Positions 35,601-47,163 are shown, counted from the first letter of the stretch. The stretch is 64,000 nucleotides of DNA from Ophiura sarsii (GCA_035610835.1 CM069455.1:42958928-43022927); one strand, 5' to 3'. Numbers and translations are program-made. The notes: a model not told the origin generated them from the letters alone.

Positions 35601-35749
35601 TGTGTTTTAATGTGCAATGTTGATTCAGCTAAATAAATAGGAAATGAAATGAAAATGAGATAAAGTACGCATACTCTATGCATGTTTACACATTGGCTAT
35701 TAAATATAATTATATAATATGATCAGGGGCCGATTTCACTAACGTTTAA

Positions 35750-35945
35750 CGATAGTCGTTAAAGTCGGTTTTAATCGCTAAATCGCAATTGATCGCAATT
35801 TAGCGATTAATTTCGAAAAACGGTTTCACTAAACATTTAGCGATTGTTTTTCTAATTGCTAAATTTTAAATAGCGATTAAACTTTAGCGAGTGCTCTAGA
35901 GCAACCGCAAATGAGGAATAACAATGAAAAATAATCGCTATGCAT
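35750..35945. promoter_or_regulatory. Subterminal TTAGCGATT motif cluster, left TIR
   Basis: About eight copies of TTAGCGATT or its complement AATCGCTAA, some paired as palindromes (TAATCGCTAAATCGCAATTG facing ATCGCAATTTAGCGATTA at 35773-35812). The mirror cluster is at 55230-55425. Subterminal repeats of this kind are plausible binding sites for the element's own Myb/SANT protein or transposase; this is inference. Confidence 0.6.
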
Positions 35946-36049
35946 CAATCGTTATCATTTCGCGCCATTATTGTTCAAAATTGTTCAAAATTGTTATTGT
36001 TTTAACGTGTTCAACTGACATGTTAGTGGCATTTTAGACCTACGGGAAA

Positions 36050-36808
36050 ATGGCGTGCCATCTTCTTTATGTTATCAATGCCCGTGCTCTTCAAAGAGAA
36101 CGGGTGTTCAGAGATCGTACAAATCCTCTTAATACGTATAGTGACAAACGAATGCACAAGTATTATCGGTTTACCCGAAATGGCGTAATGCGTGTTATCG
36201 ACTTACTTGAGCCAAGTTTAAGGCCACAAACTCTCAGAAGTCACGCCATAGACGCTACAACACAAGTGTTTGTAGCGCTTCGGTTTTTTGCCACGGGGTG
36301 TTTTTATACAACTTCAGCGGCTCACCATGGAGTTTCAGAGGCAAGCGTATGCCGCATCGTCCATAGAGTGACCAACGCTCTTGTTGCTATGAAAGATGAG
36401 TATGTGAAATGGCCGGAGACACTACAGCAAATCAACACATCTCAATGGGATTTCTTCATGCTCTCCGGTTTCCCAGGAGCAATAGGGGCTGTTGACTGTA
36501 CCCATGTCCCCCTTGACTGTTGCCCTTATGGGGATAACGAGCACGTTTATGTGAACCGAAAAGGGGTCCACAGTATTAATGTACAATTAATCTGTGACTG
36601 TAAATACAATATCATCAATGTCGTGGCTAGATGGCCCGGATCTGTCCACGACAGCCGCATTCTGACAAACAGCACCGTTGGCCAAATGTTTGAGAGGGCC
36701 GGGTGACCTTCAAGGTATCCTACTGGGAGATAGCGGGTACCCGCAGCGAGGCTGGTTAATGACGCCTTTCCGAGTTCCAACAACGGATGCGCAACGCAAT
36801 TACAATGA
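36050..36808 (+). pseudogene. Harbinger transposase (HARBI1-like) exon 1, frameshifted
   Basis: ATG at 36050 begins MACHLLYVINARALQRERVF. A helix-turn-helix-like region lies at residues 65-110 (ATGCFYTTSAAHHGVSEASV). The first catalytic Asp is in GAIGAVDCTHVPLD (D149), followed by WPGSVHDSRIL. Compared with the intact inverted copy at 54368-55122, this copy has 4 extra bases CCGG at 36699-36702, giving a TGA six bases on. After the shift the frame continues [17 protein letters not shown] (D226) to a donor ATGA|GTAAGT at 36808/36809 in phase 2. Exon 2 is at 41834. It would catalyse cut-and-paste transposition by a DDE mechanism if it were intact. One substitution (N for D at residue 28) separates the two copies before the shift. 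Confidence 0.93.
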
Positions 36809-37117
36809 GTAAGTACGCTTGTAATTATCTTAGCATTTTAATCATCAACTGGCCTCAATAGGCGCGGCAGTGACTGTACCCCGCCCTATCAATACTCAAC
36901 GCAAAGGGCGCATAGGGTAGAGTGGGGTTATCCCGAACGGTGGGTAATCCCGAATGGTGCAATATCTGAAGACAGGGGAAATATGGTTACATCTAACCAT
37001 CCTACGGTTAGCCGGCTCTAAACTAAAACAGTGACATCAGTCGTCTGATTCAGTTTATAGGAAATTGCCAAATCATTATAGGGGCCTAGGTTAAGAGCAA
37101 ATTACTTTTATGACGTA

Positions 37118-39392
37118 TATACAATGCTATCTACTGAAGATAGCAAATTACTATTTGGGTTTTTTAGATCAAAATGCTATCTACTGATGATAGCAAATGA
37201 CTTTTGGGTATTGTATATCAAAATGCTATCTACTGAAGATAGCAGATGATGTGTAAGTACTGTATATTAAAATGTTATCTACTGAAGATAGCAAATTACT
37301 TTTGGGTATATTAGATCAAAATGTTATCTACTGAAGATAGCAAATGACGTTTGGGTGTACTGTATAGGCCTATCAACATTTTATCTACTGAAGATAGCAA
37401 ATTACTTTTGGGGGATTTTAGATCAAAATGGTATCTACCGAAGATAGCAGATGACGTTTTGGGAACTGTATATCAAAACGCTATCTACTGAAGATGGCAA
37501 ATGACTTTTAGGTACTGTATATAAAAATGCTATCTACTGAAGATAGCAGATGACGTTTAGGTAGGCCTACTGTATATCAAAATGTTATCTACTGAAGATA
37601 GCAAATTACCTTTGGGTATATTAGATCAAAATGTTATCTATCGAAGATAGCAGATGACGTTTAGGTACTGTATATCAAAATGCTATCTACTGAAGATAGC
37701 GGATGGCGTTTAGGTAACTGTATATCAAATTACTTTTGGGGGATTTTAGATCAAAATGGTATCTACCGAAGATAGCAGATGACGTTTTGGGAACTGTATA
37801 TCAAAACGCTATCTACTGAAGATGGCAAATGACTTTTAGGTACTGTATATAAAAATGCTATCTACTGAAGATAGCAGATGACGTTTAGGTACTGTATATC
37901 AAAATGTTATCTACTGAAGATAGCAAATTACTTTTGGGTATATTAGATCAAAATGTTATCTACCGAAGATAGCAGATGACGTTTAGGTAAGTGTATATCA
38001 AAATGCTATCTACTGACGATAGCGGATGACGTTTAGGTAACTGTATATCAAAATGTTATCTACTGAAGATAGCAAATTACTTTTGGGTATTTTAGATCAA
38101 AATGTTATCGACTGAAGATAGCAAATGAAGGTACTGTATATCAAAATGCTATCTACTGAAGATAGCAAATAACTTTTGGGTATTTTAGATCAAAATGTTA
38201 TCTACCGAAGATAGCAGATGACTTTTAAATACTGTATATCAAAATGCTATCTACTGAAGATAGCGGATGACGTTTAGGGAACTGTATATCAAAATGTTAT
38301 CTACTGAAGATAGCAAATTACTTTTGGGTATAGGCCTATTAGATCAAAATGTTATCTACTGAAGATAGCAAATTACTTTTGGGTATAGGCCTATTAGATC
38401 AAAATGTTATCTACTGAAGATAGCAAATGACGTTTAGGTATTGTATCAACATTTTTTTCTACTGAAGATAGCAAATTACTTTTGGGTATTTTAGATCAAA
38501 ATGTTATCGACCGAAGATAGCAAATGAAGGTACTGTATATCAAAATGCTATCTACTGAAGATAGCAAATAACTTTTGGGTATTTTAGATCAAAATGTTAT
38601 CTACCGAAGATAGCAGATGACTTTTAAATACTGTATATCAAAATGCTATCTACTGAAGATAGCGGATGACGTTTAGGTAACTGTATATCAAAATGTTATC
38701 TACTGAAGATAGCAAATTACTTTTGGGTATAGGCCTATTAGATCAAAATGTTATCTACTGAAGATAGCAAAATGACGTTTAGGTACTGTATCAACATTTT
38801 ATCTACTGAAGATAGCAAATTACTTTTGGGTATTTTAGATCAAAATGTTATCGACCGAAGATAGCAAATGAAGGTACTGTATATCAAAATGCTATCTACT
38901 GAAGATAGCAAATAACTTTTGGGTATTTTAGATCAAAATGTTATCTACCGAAGATAGCAGATGACTTTTGGGTATTTTAGATCAAAATGTTATCGACTGA
39001 AGATAGCAGATGACGTTTAGGTACTGTATATCAAAATGCTATCTACTGAAGAAAGCAAATTACTTTTAGGTATTTTGGATCAAAATGTACATCTATGGAA
39101 GATAGCAAATGACGTTTAGGTACTGTAAATCAAAATGCTATCTACTGAAGATAGCAAATTGCTTTTAGGTAATTTAGATCAAATTGTTATTTACGGAAGA
39201 TAGCAAATGACGTTTAGATACTGTAAATCAAAATGCTATCTACTGAAGAAAGCAAATTACTTTTAGGTACTGCAGATCAAAATGCTATCTACTGAAGATA
39301 ACAAATTACCTGGGTATTTTGGATCAAAAGGTTACCTACTGAAGATAGCAATGACATTTAGGTGCAGTAGATAAAAATGCTATCCACCGAAG
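37118..39392 (+). repeat. About 46-unit hairpin minisatellite in transposase intron
   Basis: Tandem units averaging about 49 bp. The core GCTATCTACTGAAGATAGC is a perfect 7-bp stem (GCTATCT/AGATAGC) with a 5-base loop; many units have compensating or non-compensating variants. Linkers alternate between two types, AAATTACTTTTGGGTATTTT and AGATGACGTTTAGGTACTGT, so the real period is a dimer of about 95 bp. Units up to 38876 belong to the TIR and are mirrored at 52277-54050; the last ten or so (38877-39392) are unique to the left side. My unit count was made by eye. Confidence 0.95.
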
Positions 39393-40103
39393 AGAGATTT
39401 GTAATTAACTGGGGGTTCTTTGTTATTTTCTATCACAACCCTGAAACCTTCAATGTTTTTAAAACATTTTCTATGAAGAAAAAACATAGTGTGTCAGTTT
39501 TAATTACTGTTGCGGCTTCAACAATGCATATAACAAGGCAGCCTATTGGCAATTTTAAAAAGTTTGAATGCTCATAACTTGATTAACATTATAACAATGA
39601 AGAAAAGAGGTAAAGGTTACATTTAGTGCATGATTACTCATTTCCCCTTAAAACTTGGTTAGTGATATTACAAAGATATGACAACAGCATAAAATAGACA
39701 CATAACAAACTGCGATTTCTTTTCAAAAAATTCATGTATTTCATCAATACACTCGAAACAGAACCATACAAACATCAAATAAGAGTTTCCAACTCTTAGT
39801 TATCATAATTTCTTATGACTATCAGGCAATAATTTAATTACGACCTCAATAAATAGTGTATGCATTTCTGTTGATTTAGAAGCTTTAATGGGATGAGAAC
39901 TGGATATATAATGGTTATTAAATTGCTATTACCAGCAAATCTTTAGGCAAATTCTATCAACATTCTTTTTTATTTTTTTTATTTACATTTAGTGTGTAAA
40001 CTGTAGTTGTCCTTGTTAAAAAAAAACCCACCTCAACACGGTTTTTTGGTTCATTTTACTAATCTTGTTTTCCCTGTTTTTCTACATCAATGGAGTAAAA
40101 TGA

Positions 40104-40111
40104 GTTGATTG

Positions 40112-40143
<32 letters not shown>

Positions 40144-40145
40144 AC
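40104..40145. repeat. (AAT)n microsatellite with SINE-like junction
   Basis: About nine AAT units at 40116-40142, followed by ACACAGCATTTATTCAAGCA. This is similar in form to the (TACA)n junction at 4301-4332. Confidence 0.8.
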
Positions 40146-40598
40146 AGCATTTATTCAAGCACTTCACAAGATAAATACAATAGATGATTACAAGATAATA
40201 TACACGATTGCCCACAAAATATGTTATATTACTTAAAACTACAGATATTTAACCAAAGCTAATTTTCAAATAGAAGCTAGTAAAAGACCAGTGAACCAGC
40301 ATCTGGTCATAATATGAAAAATCCGGCAATGAACCCGGTAGAGTAGAGATAAAAAGGCACAAAATATTTAAAAGTCATCATAATATTTAAAAAGTCATCA
40401 CATTTAAAAACTCATCACATCGCGAGGTGTCAACAATATGGACTTGGACGAACCACCAAGTAAAATACCCAATATCATGTTAAAATAACACCTCTATTTA
40501 GCATATTTTGTGTCATAAACAAGTATTTTTGTATCTATGACTGAATTCAAGCTCAACAACTCTAGCTGTGCCAACATTCTCTGGCAATTGCTAACTTA

Positions 40599-40978
40599 GT
40601 CGGGTATGTAGTCAGGGGGGTTCACGTGCACCCACAGTACTAAACCAAACCAACTTTTTGGGTGTCTTTTTGGATGTCTTTTAGGGTCCTAAAGCACATC
40701 TTAGATGATAACAGTGAAAAAAATGGGATGCTATCCAGATATCCAAGATGGCATCCAAAATGGCCGCCAAAACAGGTCAAATCTCATAAAATGACATATA
40801 ACAATCAAATTGTATGGTGAAAGTATAGTTTTAATAGTGGGATGTATGTATTAGACCACTAGACACTCATATCCAGAACTTTTGCTTTGTTAACACACCT
40901 AAATCCAAGATGGCCGCCAAAAAGTTGGTTTGGTTTAGTACTGTGGGGGTGCATGTGAACCCCCTGTACATACCCGAC
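40599..40978. mobile_element. TA-target MITE
   Basis: 380 bp with about 60-bp TIRs starting GTCGGGTATGTAGTCAGGGG and containing TTTAGTACTGT-type complement words. TA flanks are at 40597-40598 and 40979-40980. Inserted in the transposase intron. Confidence 0.85.
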
Positions 40979-41833
40979 TATTTCTTAATTTGGCAACAGT
41001 TTGACGGGCCAGTATAAAGTAAGTAATAAAGCATGATGAAACAATTATAATACTTACATAGATATAGATCAGTAAATGTAAACAAGTAACTTTTTTGAAG
41101 TTCTCAAAAATAATACATATTCTTAAATAGCTTTGAAGAATCTTGCAAATTCATTGGCTTTGAGCTTTTCCAAGCCGTTTTTATACCAGGTGATATAAAA
41201 TGTTTTTTGTAAGTTAAGTTCAAACAAATGTAATGAGTTTACAATTTGTTTTATTTTATGTTCAGGATATGCAACATTTCTTACAGAGCTGTTGAAGAAT
41301 GAGAATAAAGGTCATGTATTTAGACCAATAATGTGTATCTGTTGTCTGATATAACACGGTTGAATCATTTTTCATTTTTGCGTAAAACAATCGGACCCTT
41401 CTATCAGATGACAGATATACGCATTGGTCTGAAAACAGTTAATTTATTCTCTAAAAACCACTATCTGTTCTATTTCCTTATAAACAAGGGTCTCCCAAAA
41501 AGTTATGCCTCAAACCATATAACTTCAGAATATTAAACACATATTTTGGAATCTCCTACCTACAAATTAATATGGATATTTAATATTTTCTTGATTATAA
41601 AAATCATAGAATAACATGCATGTGGTGAGCTCCAATTAAAAAGTCTGACATTGTACTATTTCTTTTACTTTTGCACAGGGAGCATACAAATGTACAGCCA
41701 AATTCACATTTTCCAATTTAAGCAGTTTGGTGGCAATACTTTTTGAATGACAGTCATTTACATCATGTATATCATCACAAATAAAATGTCTTTAATACAA
41801 GCAATATCTTATTACTTTTTTACCACATTGTAG

Positions 41834-42110
41834 GGCCCATCGTCATGGACGGGTGGTGATAGAGCAAACCAACGGCCAAATTAAGATGAAATTTCCGTGT
41901 CTACGCAAGGGTCTGCGTGTATCACCAGAGCGTGCATGTAACATAATTGTTGCATGTGTTGTCTTGTTCAACATTGCCAAGGACATCAACGACCCTTACC
42001 TTGGGAGGCAGCACAACCTAGACTTAGTAGAAATGCCAGACTATGATGGAGCAGCCAATATCCAAGGCAACGTAGCAAGAGACTTACTGGTGGCAAATGC
42101 ATTTAATTAA
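41834..42110 (+). CDS. Harbinger transposase (HARBI1-like) exon 2
   Basis: The exon starts after acceptor TTGTAG, and the joined reading gives AHRHGRVVIEQTNGQIKMKF, where the Glu of VIEQ (residue 262 of the joined protein) is the last member of the DDE triad. PCLRKGLRVSPERACNIIVA then VLFNIAKDINDP matches the C-terminal helices of HARBI1 proteins. Stop TAA at 42108-42110. Exon 1 (251 codons plus 2 bases) and this exon (277 bases) would make 343 residues, close to the usual length of about 350. AATAAA at 42120-42125 is a likely polyadenylation signal. There is no counterpart in the right arm, so this is the only exon 2 in the element. Confidence 0.9.
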
Positions 42111-42359
42111 TCAAATCATAATAAAGAATCTATAGGCCAAACCCTCTTGAAGTACACAGGTGTTCATTTTAAAATAGACCATCTGAACTTACTATTTAGA
42201 GCTGGTTAAACAAAGTTACACGTCCAATCCTGGACAAACAACCAATCCATATACGTTTGATTTGGGGAGGAATAACCACAGTAAGTAAGTGTGAGAGCAC
42301 AAGTTGAGGTTTGAATATGCAAGATTTCTTTAGAAAGATACTAATTAATGGGGCCCTAA
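42111..42359. other. 3' flank of transposase
   Basis: Contains the AATAAA signal at 42120-42125; nothing else is recognised. Confidence 0.4.
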
Positions 42360-42619
42360 GGCGAAGAAAAAAACACCCTGTTTTAGGGTCCAGACCAATC
42401 CAGATTTAGCGTTTTTTTAGGTTTTTATTCTTTGCTAAAAGGTTTTTATTTTTATGTAAATAAAAACAGTGTTTTGGCCAAAATTCTTAGAAAAATGTTT
42501 TTTTTATTTAAATATCAAATTTTCCAGATATTTGCCAATCAATTTCAGTGATATTTCAGGTTTTACAAAAAAATGATTGGCCCAACTTACCCGTAAAACA
42601 AGGTTTTATTTTCGTCACC
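42360..42619. mobile_element. Harbinger-like MITE (TAA target), copy 1
   Basis: Ends GGCGAAGAAAAAAACACCCT and GTTTTATTTTCGTCACC, flanked by TAA at 42357-42359 and 42620-42622. Related to 58022-58265 (shared GGCGA-GAAAAAAACAC and CCCGTAAAACA words). Confidence 0.65.
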
Positions 42620-42684
42620 TAAAAAAAGATAACTTTAAGGCTATAGTTAACCTGTTATCTTTGCTTTTCAAAAATAACTCTTAA

Positions 42685-42922
42685 CACTTTCCACGCGGTT
42701 ATTGGTTTTACCAATACAAAATAGATTTTTCAGAAACCTTTCCCAACTTTCAAGGTCTATCTCTAGGATTACTGAACCAATACTAGGCATGTTTGTACTT
42801 ATTTCAATGCATTTCTCATAGTGATTCCAAATATGGTAATGAAATTCAATAATTTTGACATTTTTGAAACATTTCGTTAAATTTTCGAATGTCGTCTGCA
42901 GCCGCCTGCCGCATGGAAAGTG
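42685..42922. mobile_element. TTAA-target MITE, copy 1
   Basis: 238 bp with ends CACTTTCCACGCGG and CCGCATGGAAAGTG, flanked by TTAA at 42681-42684 and 42923-42926. A second copy at 55704-55942 shares GATTTTTCAGAAACCTTTC and GAATGTCGTCTGCAG. TTAA targets are used by piggyBac and Kolobok; which one mobilised it is not known. Confidence 0.85.
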
Positions 42923-42926
42923 TTAA

Positions 42927-44195
42927 GGTGGTTAATACGCAAAATGAAGTTGTTTTGATTTTAATATTGATAGGCTTTCCATGCGAGGTTTGATAAAACA
43001 AAAATTGTAACAAAATTGAACACTTTCAGATTGTTGAATTCCTAAACTTTGTCCAACAATAACTGGTTGACACCAGCCTTATGGGAAGTCTCAACCCTAT
43101 TGTTTTGATGATCAACTTTTGCTTCTAAGTTGAGAATATTGAATAAAGGTACATAAAAGTATACATTTATAGAAAGGAAATTTGATAAGGAATCCGATGG
43201 TGATATCAATGTGATACCAAATAAACTAAATTTTGAGAAATGAACCAAAAAGCGTTTTTTGTTTTACCCAATTTTTCAGACAGCATAACTATAAAATAAA
43301 AAATAGTAATTTGTTCTAATATACATTTTTGTAAACAAGACAATTTGGTCTAGGAAGTAATTTTTTCTTTTTCCAAAATAAGGCTTAGTTTTGGAAATAT
43401 TGCTAAAAACATCGGAAAAGCGTAAAAGTCGTGTTTTTTGCATACATTTTGCTAGAAATAGATGCATATCTCGAGTTTAAAATCCATAATCGAAAAAATG
43501 AAAAATTGCCTCCTAGCACTGAAAGTCCTCTACACACTGGTAGTATAAGCTTACCTTATAGTTTGATATTTGTTTAGTTATGTTGTCTGAAAATGCATAA
43601 AATTCCTTCAAATTTGAACTTCTAGAAAACATTGATTTAGTAAAAATATTGACATTTTCCACCATTTAAGCTAAATGTTCACGGAATACACAGGCGTGTG
43701 ACCAAAGTGAGTATACTATTATGAACAATCAAAATAAACTAGCAGATTCAATTTATATTGTCACAATGTGAAGAAATTGGAAGAAAACTGAAATTTAAAT
43801 GATCGTAATATTGGCCTTTTGTTTACATTTTTAGACATTGTTTTGCGCTCTTTTGTTTTTCGCGTCTACGTCGCAGATATTAAGTGGCGCGTCTAGTATT
43901 ACGCACACGGGAATTTTGAGCGAGCGACGCAATGATCGAACAGCTGTCGCAGCATTTGAAAAGCGCGGAACTCCGCTTAAATTCCCGCCAAATAACCATG
44001 CGCCTTTTCCTGGCTCAAACTTACCAAAACAACATTTTAAAATCACCCAAAAGAACGGGAAATAATCGCTTCCGATTAGTAACTTATGATGGTACATATA
44101 AAAGTATAAAATAATAGAGAAATATGAAATTCAATTTTTGAAACAAGTGCCGGGTTGACACTGCCTTAAAGGAGGAGAAGAGCAAGTTACATAAT
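42927..44195. other. No gene seen
   Basis: Intergenic part of the giant Harbinger, between the convergent 3' ends of the transposase and Myb/SANT genes. No supported feature. Confidence 0.4.
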
Positions 44196-44495
44196 TTAAA
44201 TCTCTGATTGTAACTGCATACTATTAAAAATATCCATTGGTATGGGCATGGTTTTAACTTGAACCAACTTTTCAAGATTAGTGTTGATTCGCTCCAGCAC
44301 ATCAAGTTGTTTAATTTGTAACTTGATCTTCTCCTCCTTTAATTGTATCTTCTTCTCTTCCAAGGTTAATACGGTTTTATTCAGTTTAAGAAGTTCAACT
44401 TCTTTACTACATGTACCCTTTTTTTGTTTCGAAGCCTTCCTTTTTTTCCCCCTTTTCTTCTCTTTGGATTTTCCCTGAGATTGCGATTGTTGTGA
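44196..44495 (-). CDS. Myb/SANT-like Harbinger protein, last exon
   Basis: Acceptor TTTGTTCCAG precedes TCACAACAATCG at 44495. The frame runs 99 residues to a stop at 44196: SQQSQSQGKSKEKKRGKKRK (nuclear-localisation-like basic block), then a long charged helix LEEKKIQLKEEKIKLQIKQL continuing to LERINTNLEKL, a probable coiled coil. C-terminal basic/coiled-coil tails are usual in the Harbinger Myb-like proteins, which help the transposase enter the nucleus and bind the TIRs. Phase 0 fits the preceding exon at 45200-45292. Confidence 0.8.
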   Translation of the reverse strand, partial: SQQSQSQGKSKEKKRGKKRKASKQKKGTCSKEVELLKLNKTVLTLEEKKIQLKEEKIKLQIKQLDVLERINTNLEKLVQVKTMPIPMDIFNSMQLQSEI

Positions 44496-44771
44496 CTGGA
44501 ACAAAAGTAAGAGAAAAAAACATTATTAGTTGCAGAATATAAGATTGGCATCCACTATTTTGAGTAATGGGTGCCGGCTATGGTTAGACGTGTAGGCCTA
44601 CTTGAGAAATGCATTTCACATGGCTAATTGAAACAAGCATCAAGCAAAGCGCAGCTATTAATTATAGGTTAAAAAACATGTATTTTGTTTTGCGAGTAAA
44701 ATGAGACAAAATCAATGCAATAATTCCTGCTCTCTAATTGGTTGGCTGTAATACATGGAATCTATAATTAA

Positions 44772-45105
44772 AGGTATGTGTTCCGATCACTTTTTTTGGG
44801 CTATGATATTTTTTTCACATCAAGTAATCCCCATATTTTTCTCATTATGTCTGTAAAATATTAGGGCCAGAAATGTTCCATTAAGAAATTATAGGCTAAA
44901 ATGTGGTGAATTACTGCCAAAGGTGGTTAACCACCAGTCAGTTAATTGTGTACTACTCAATGGGCAACATTATTGTGACCTTGTTATTCTAAAATTAGAA
45001 CCATTGGAGTCATGCAACTCAAACTTTGGAATGTGACAATTTTAAGGATGACCTTTCATGTAAAATAGAGGTGCACAAACAGGCTTTTACAGTTAGTCAT
45101 TAATC
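44772..45105. repeat. Dispersed repeat, copy 1
   Basis: About 330 bp that recurs at 60520-60830: GTTCCGATCACTTT, TGCAACTCAAACTTTGGAAT and TTTTAAGGATGACCTTT in the same order. No TIR or coding frame. This copy is in a Myb/SANT intron, the other in an mS31-like intron. Confidence 0.75.
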
Positions 45106-45199
45106 ACTCCACAACAGCGTTGTGGACAATTAGCCAAAAACAGGTGCTGCACTAGGACGAGGGTGGAAGGGAGGCTTTCAGTACAATGCAAACACTTAC

Positions 45200-45292
45200 T
45201 TCTGATTCTGTATCAGTTGGAACAGTACTACATGTTGGAGTGTCTTCCCTGCGCTCTTTAAGGTTCTTCACCAATTCTGGGATTGGGATGAT
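45200..45292 (-). CDS. Myb/SANT-like Harbinger protein, exon 3
   Basis: Thirty-one codons between acceptor TACAATTTCAG and donor CAGAA|GTAAGT, phase 0 on both sides: IIPIPELVKNLKERREDTPT then TDTESE. It is a short acidic-proline linker that joins exon 47036-47163 to the coiled-coil exon. Frame and splice phases agree with both neighbours. Confidence 0.7.
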
Positions 45293-45454
45293 CTGAAATT
45301 GTAGAGAGCAATCAATATAAAAATTAATTGAAGACACAACACTTTTGATTGAAGACACAACACTTTTGTCAGTTTTTATATTAAAGGTACAAATTGTAAT
45401 AAAATGTATTATATATATTGTAGAGATTTCAGAATAACAACTTCATCTCTTCGC

Positions 45455-45690
45455 AGGGGGCCCGCAATTTCATGCACATTGTTTATCTACGCAAAATCTG
45501 TCACTACACAAAATCTTTCACAGCCCGCAAAATGTGTCACACTTTGTGTAGTGTCAGCCCGCAAACTTCTTCATACTTTGTGTGCAGCTCGCAAACTTCT
45601 TCACAGATTGTATAGACCCAGCACACAAAATCCCTCACACTCACAGATTGGTAGACACACAAAATCCCTCACAGACCAAAACCTATAAAA
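45455..45690. repeat. Degenerate tandem repeat
   Basis: Irregular units around CGCAAACTTCTTCA, CACACAAAATCCCTCACA and CTACACAAAATCTTTCACA, about 25-30 bp each. Confidence 0.7.
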
Positions 45691-46135
45691 AAGGCAGTAT
45701 TTTGCCAGGGAGATTCATTATGATTGGAGCTCTTGACCATGGCACATCTATTCTGGTGGTAGCACTCGACCACTACACATAGCCTGTATATAGCCTGTAC
45801 ATAAGACTCTGTATGTAGCTTTTGACATGCACACTTCTAGCCTACATAATTTAATAAGAATATGCAACTGTATTGAATGTGTATGAGTGTCTTCTTTATT
45901 TCAATAACTTTGTCTAAGTCGCAACAATTGGTGGCATATGTGGGATTATTTCATTGTCTAAATCTCGACAATATATAGGGTTGTACAATATTTGCTTGCT
46001 AAAAAAACCCCACCAAGTAACTTCTACAAATCTAGAAGGCCCTACTCGGTATAAACAATAAATCGATTCCACCACCATCTGTGTAAGAAGTCCGCTCAGT
46101 GCACAACAGCAAAAGAGGAGAGGAGTCCCTTCAAA

Positions 46136-46653
46136 CAGTGGCGTAACAGCCGGGTGGGGGGCAGGGGGGGGCACAGTGCCCCCCTGAAGGTGCTCAGCAG
46201 GAAATTCAAACCTACCCACCAGGAAAAATAGGGGGAAGGGAAAAGAGGAAAAGAAGGGGGAAAGGGAAATAAAAGAGAGAGAGAAAGGAAAAAGGGAGGA
46301 AAAAGAAAAAGGAGAAAAAAGGGGAAAGAAAGAAAAAAAGAAAGGGAAAGAAAGAAAATTTCGCAGTACAAAAAGCACAACAGTCAACAATTGACTGTTG
46401 TGCTTTTTGTACTGCAAAATTTTGTGACCGTGCGAAATTTTGTAACCGTGCGAAATTTTGTAACCGTGCGAAATTTTGTGACCGTGCGAAATTTTGTGAC
46501 CGTGCGAATTTGTTTGACCCTACCCCCCCCCCCCCCCCCCCCCCACCCACTTACTTGAAATTTACGAGGTGACTGACTGGGAAAAAAATTTGGATCTTTT
46601 TTTTTTGTGGCTGTGCCCCCCCCCCCTGACAACCAACTTCTGTTACGCCCCTG
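46136..46653. mobile_element. hAT-like non-autonomous element in Myb/SANT intron
   Basis: 518 bp, ends CAGTGGCGTAACAG and CTGTTACGCCCCTG, with near-perfect 8-bp flanks CCTTCAAA (46128-46135) and GCTTCAAA (46654-46661). Contains a purine-rich AGGAAAAGAAGGGG tract, a C run at about 46524-46544, and five copies of the 18-bp unit AAATTTTGTGACCGTGCG shared with the hAT element at 34923-35271. Confidence 0.88.
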
Positions 46654-47035
46654 GCTTCAAAGGAAACAAGTCGTCTGCATTGCATTATTATTTGGTATAC
46701 CGCACAGATCTTTTATCAGCTGAACATTTCAGTTAATTTTAGTCATGAATCATAATATCTGTTGTCAATCCACTTGAGGTCTAGACCTCTATCGATGAGA
46801 TGAGTACAGGATCAGAGTAAGCCTGTGTTTTCAGAAAAAAACAAAATACCCCCTATTAGAGCTCCAAACTGACGACGCCATTACAAGGTGGTTTGGGATC
46901 TCAGGTATATACCTGTGAATTTTACAGATTCTTTAACATCTATGAAGACTCTCATCAATTTACTGCTCGCTGATTACCTACCTTTGTAATCCACATGGCC
47001 TAAGTTCATAATTACCAAGTATTGTGTTATCTTAC

Positions 47036-47163
47036 CTGACATACTGCAGGGTTAGGTGCTGTTTCGCATTGGTTTACTTGGACAATGCCATCCACTGCCT
47101 CAGATGGGAGAGCCCGTAATACTGCCTCATAATTGGCATTTTCTGGCTCTCGTGGGCCACCTC
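47036..47163 (-). CDS. Myb/SANT-like Harbinger protein, exon 2
   Basis: Acceptor CCAAATATAG (AG at 47165-47164) and donor ATGTCAG|GTAAGA. Read with one base from the previous exon it gives GGPREPENANYEAVLRALPS, then VDGIVQVNQCETAPNPAVCQ. A (T)GGGP motif directly after the DNA-binding domain is characteristic of these Myb/SANT-like proteins. The exon is open only in the frame that needs one leading base, whereas the upstream exon as sequenced ends in phase 0, implying a one-base loss upstream or a missed small exon. End phase 0 matches the next exon. Confidence 0.72.

Larger units (their letters stand above)
36809..41833 (+). other. 5.0-kb intron of the Harbinger transposase
   Basis: Donor GTAAGT at 36809 and acceptor CACATTGTAG ending at 41833. 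The phase (2) matches on both sides: joining gives an E codon and the peptide NYNEAHRHGRVVIEQ. The intron holds the hairpin minisatellite 37118-39392, an (AAT)n run at 40116-40142 and a TA-target MITE. HARBI1-type genes often have short introns, so the size here is notable. Confidence 0.85.

Noticed and set aside
37118..39392. CRISPR-like look (palindromic repeats with regular spacing)
   Set aside because: The spacers are not unique: they belong to two alternating conserved classes. The array is in an intron of a eukaryotic transposon, and no cas genes exist.
46212..46550. Phe/Ser-rich and repeat-rich frames
   Set aside because: Caused by a purine-rich tract and the 18-bp tandem repeat inside a hAT element.
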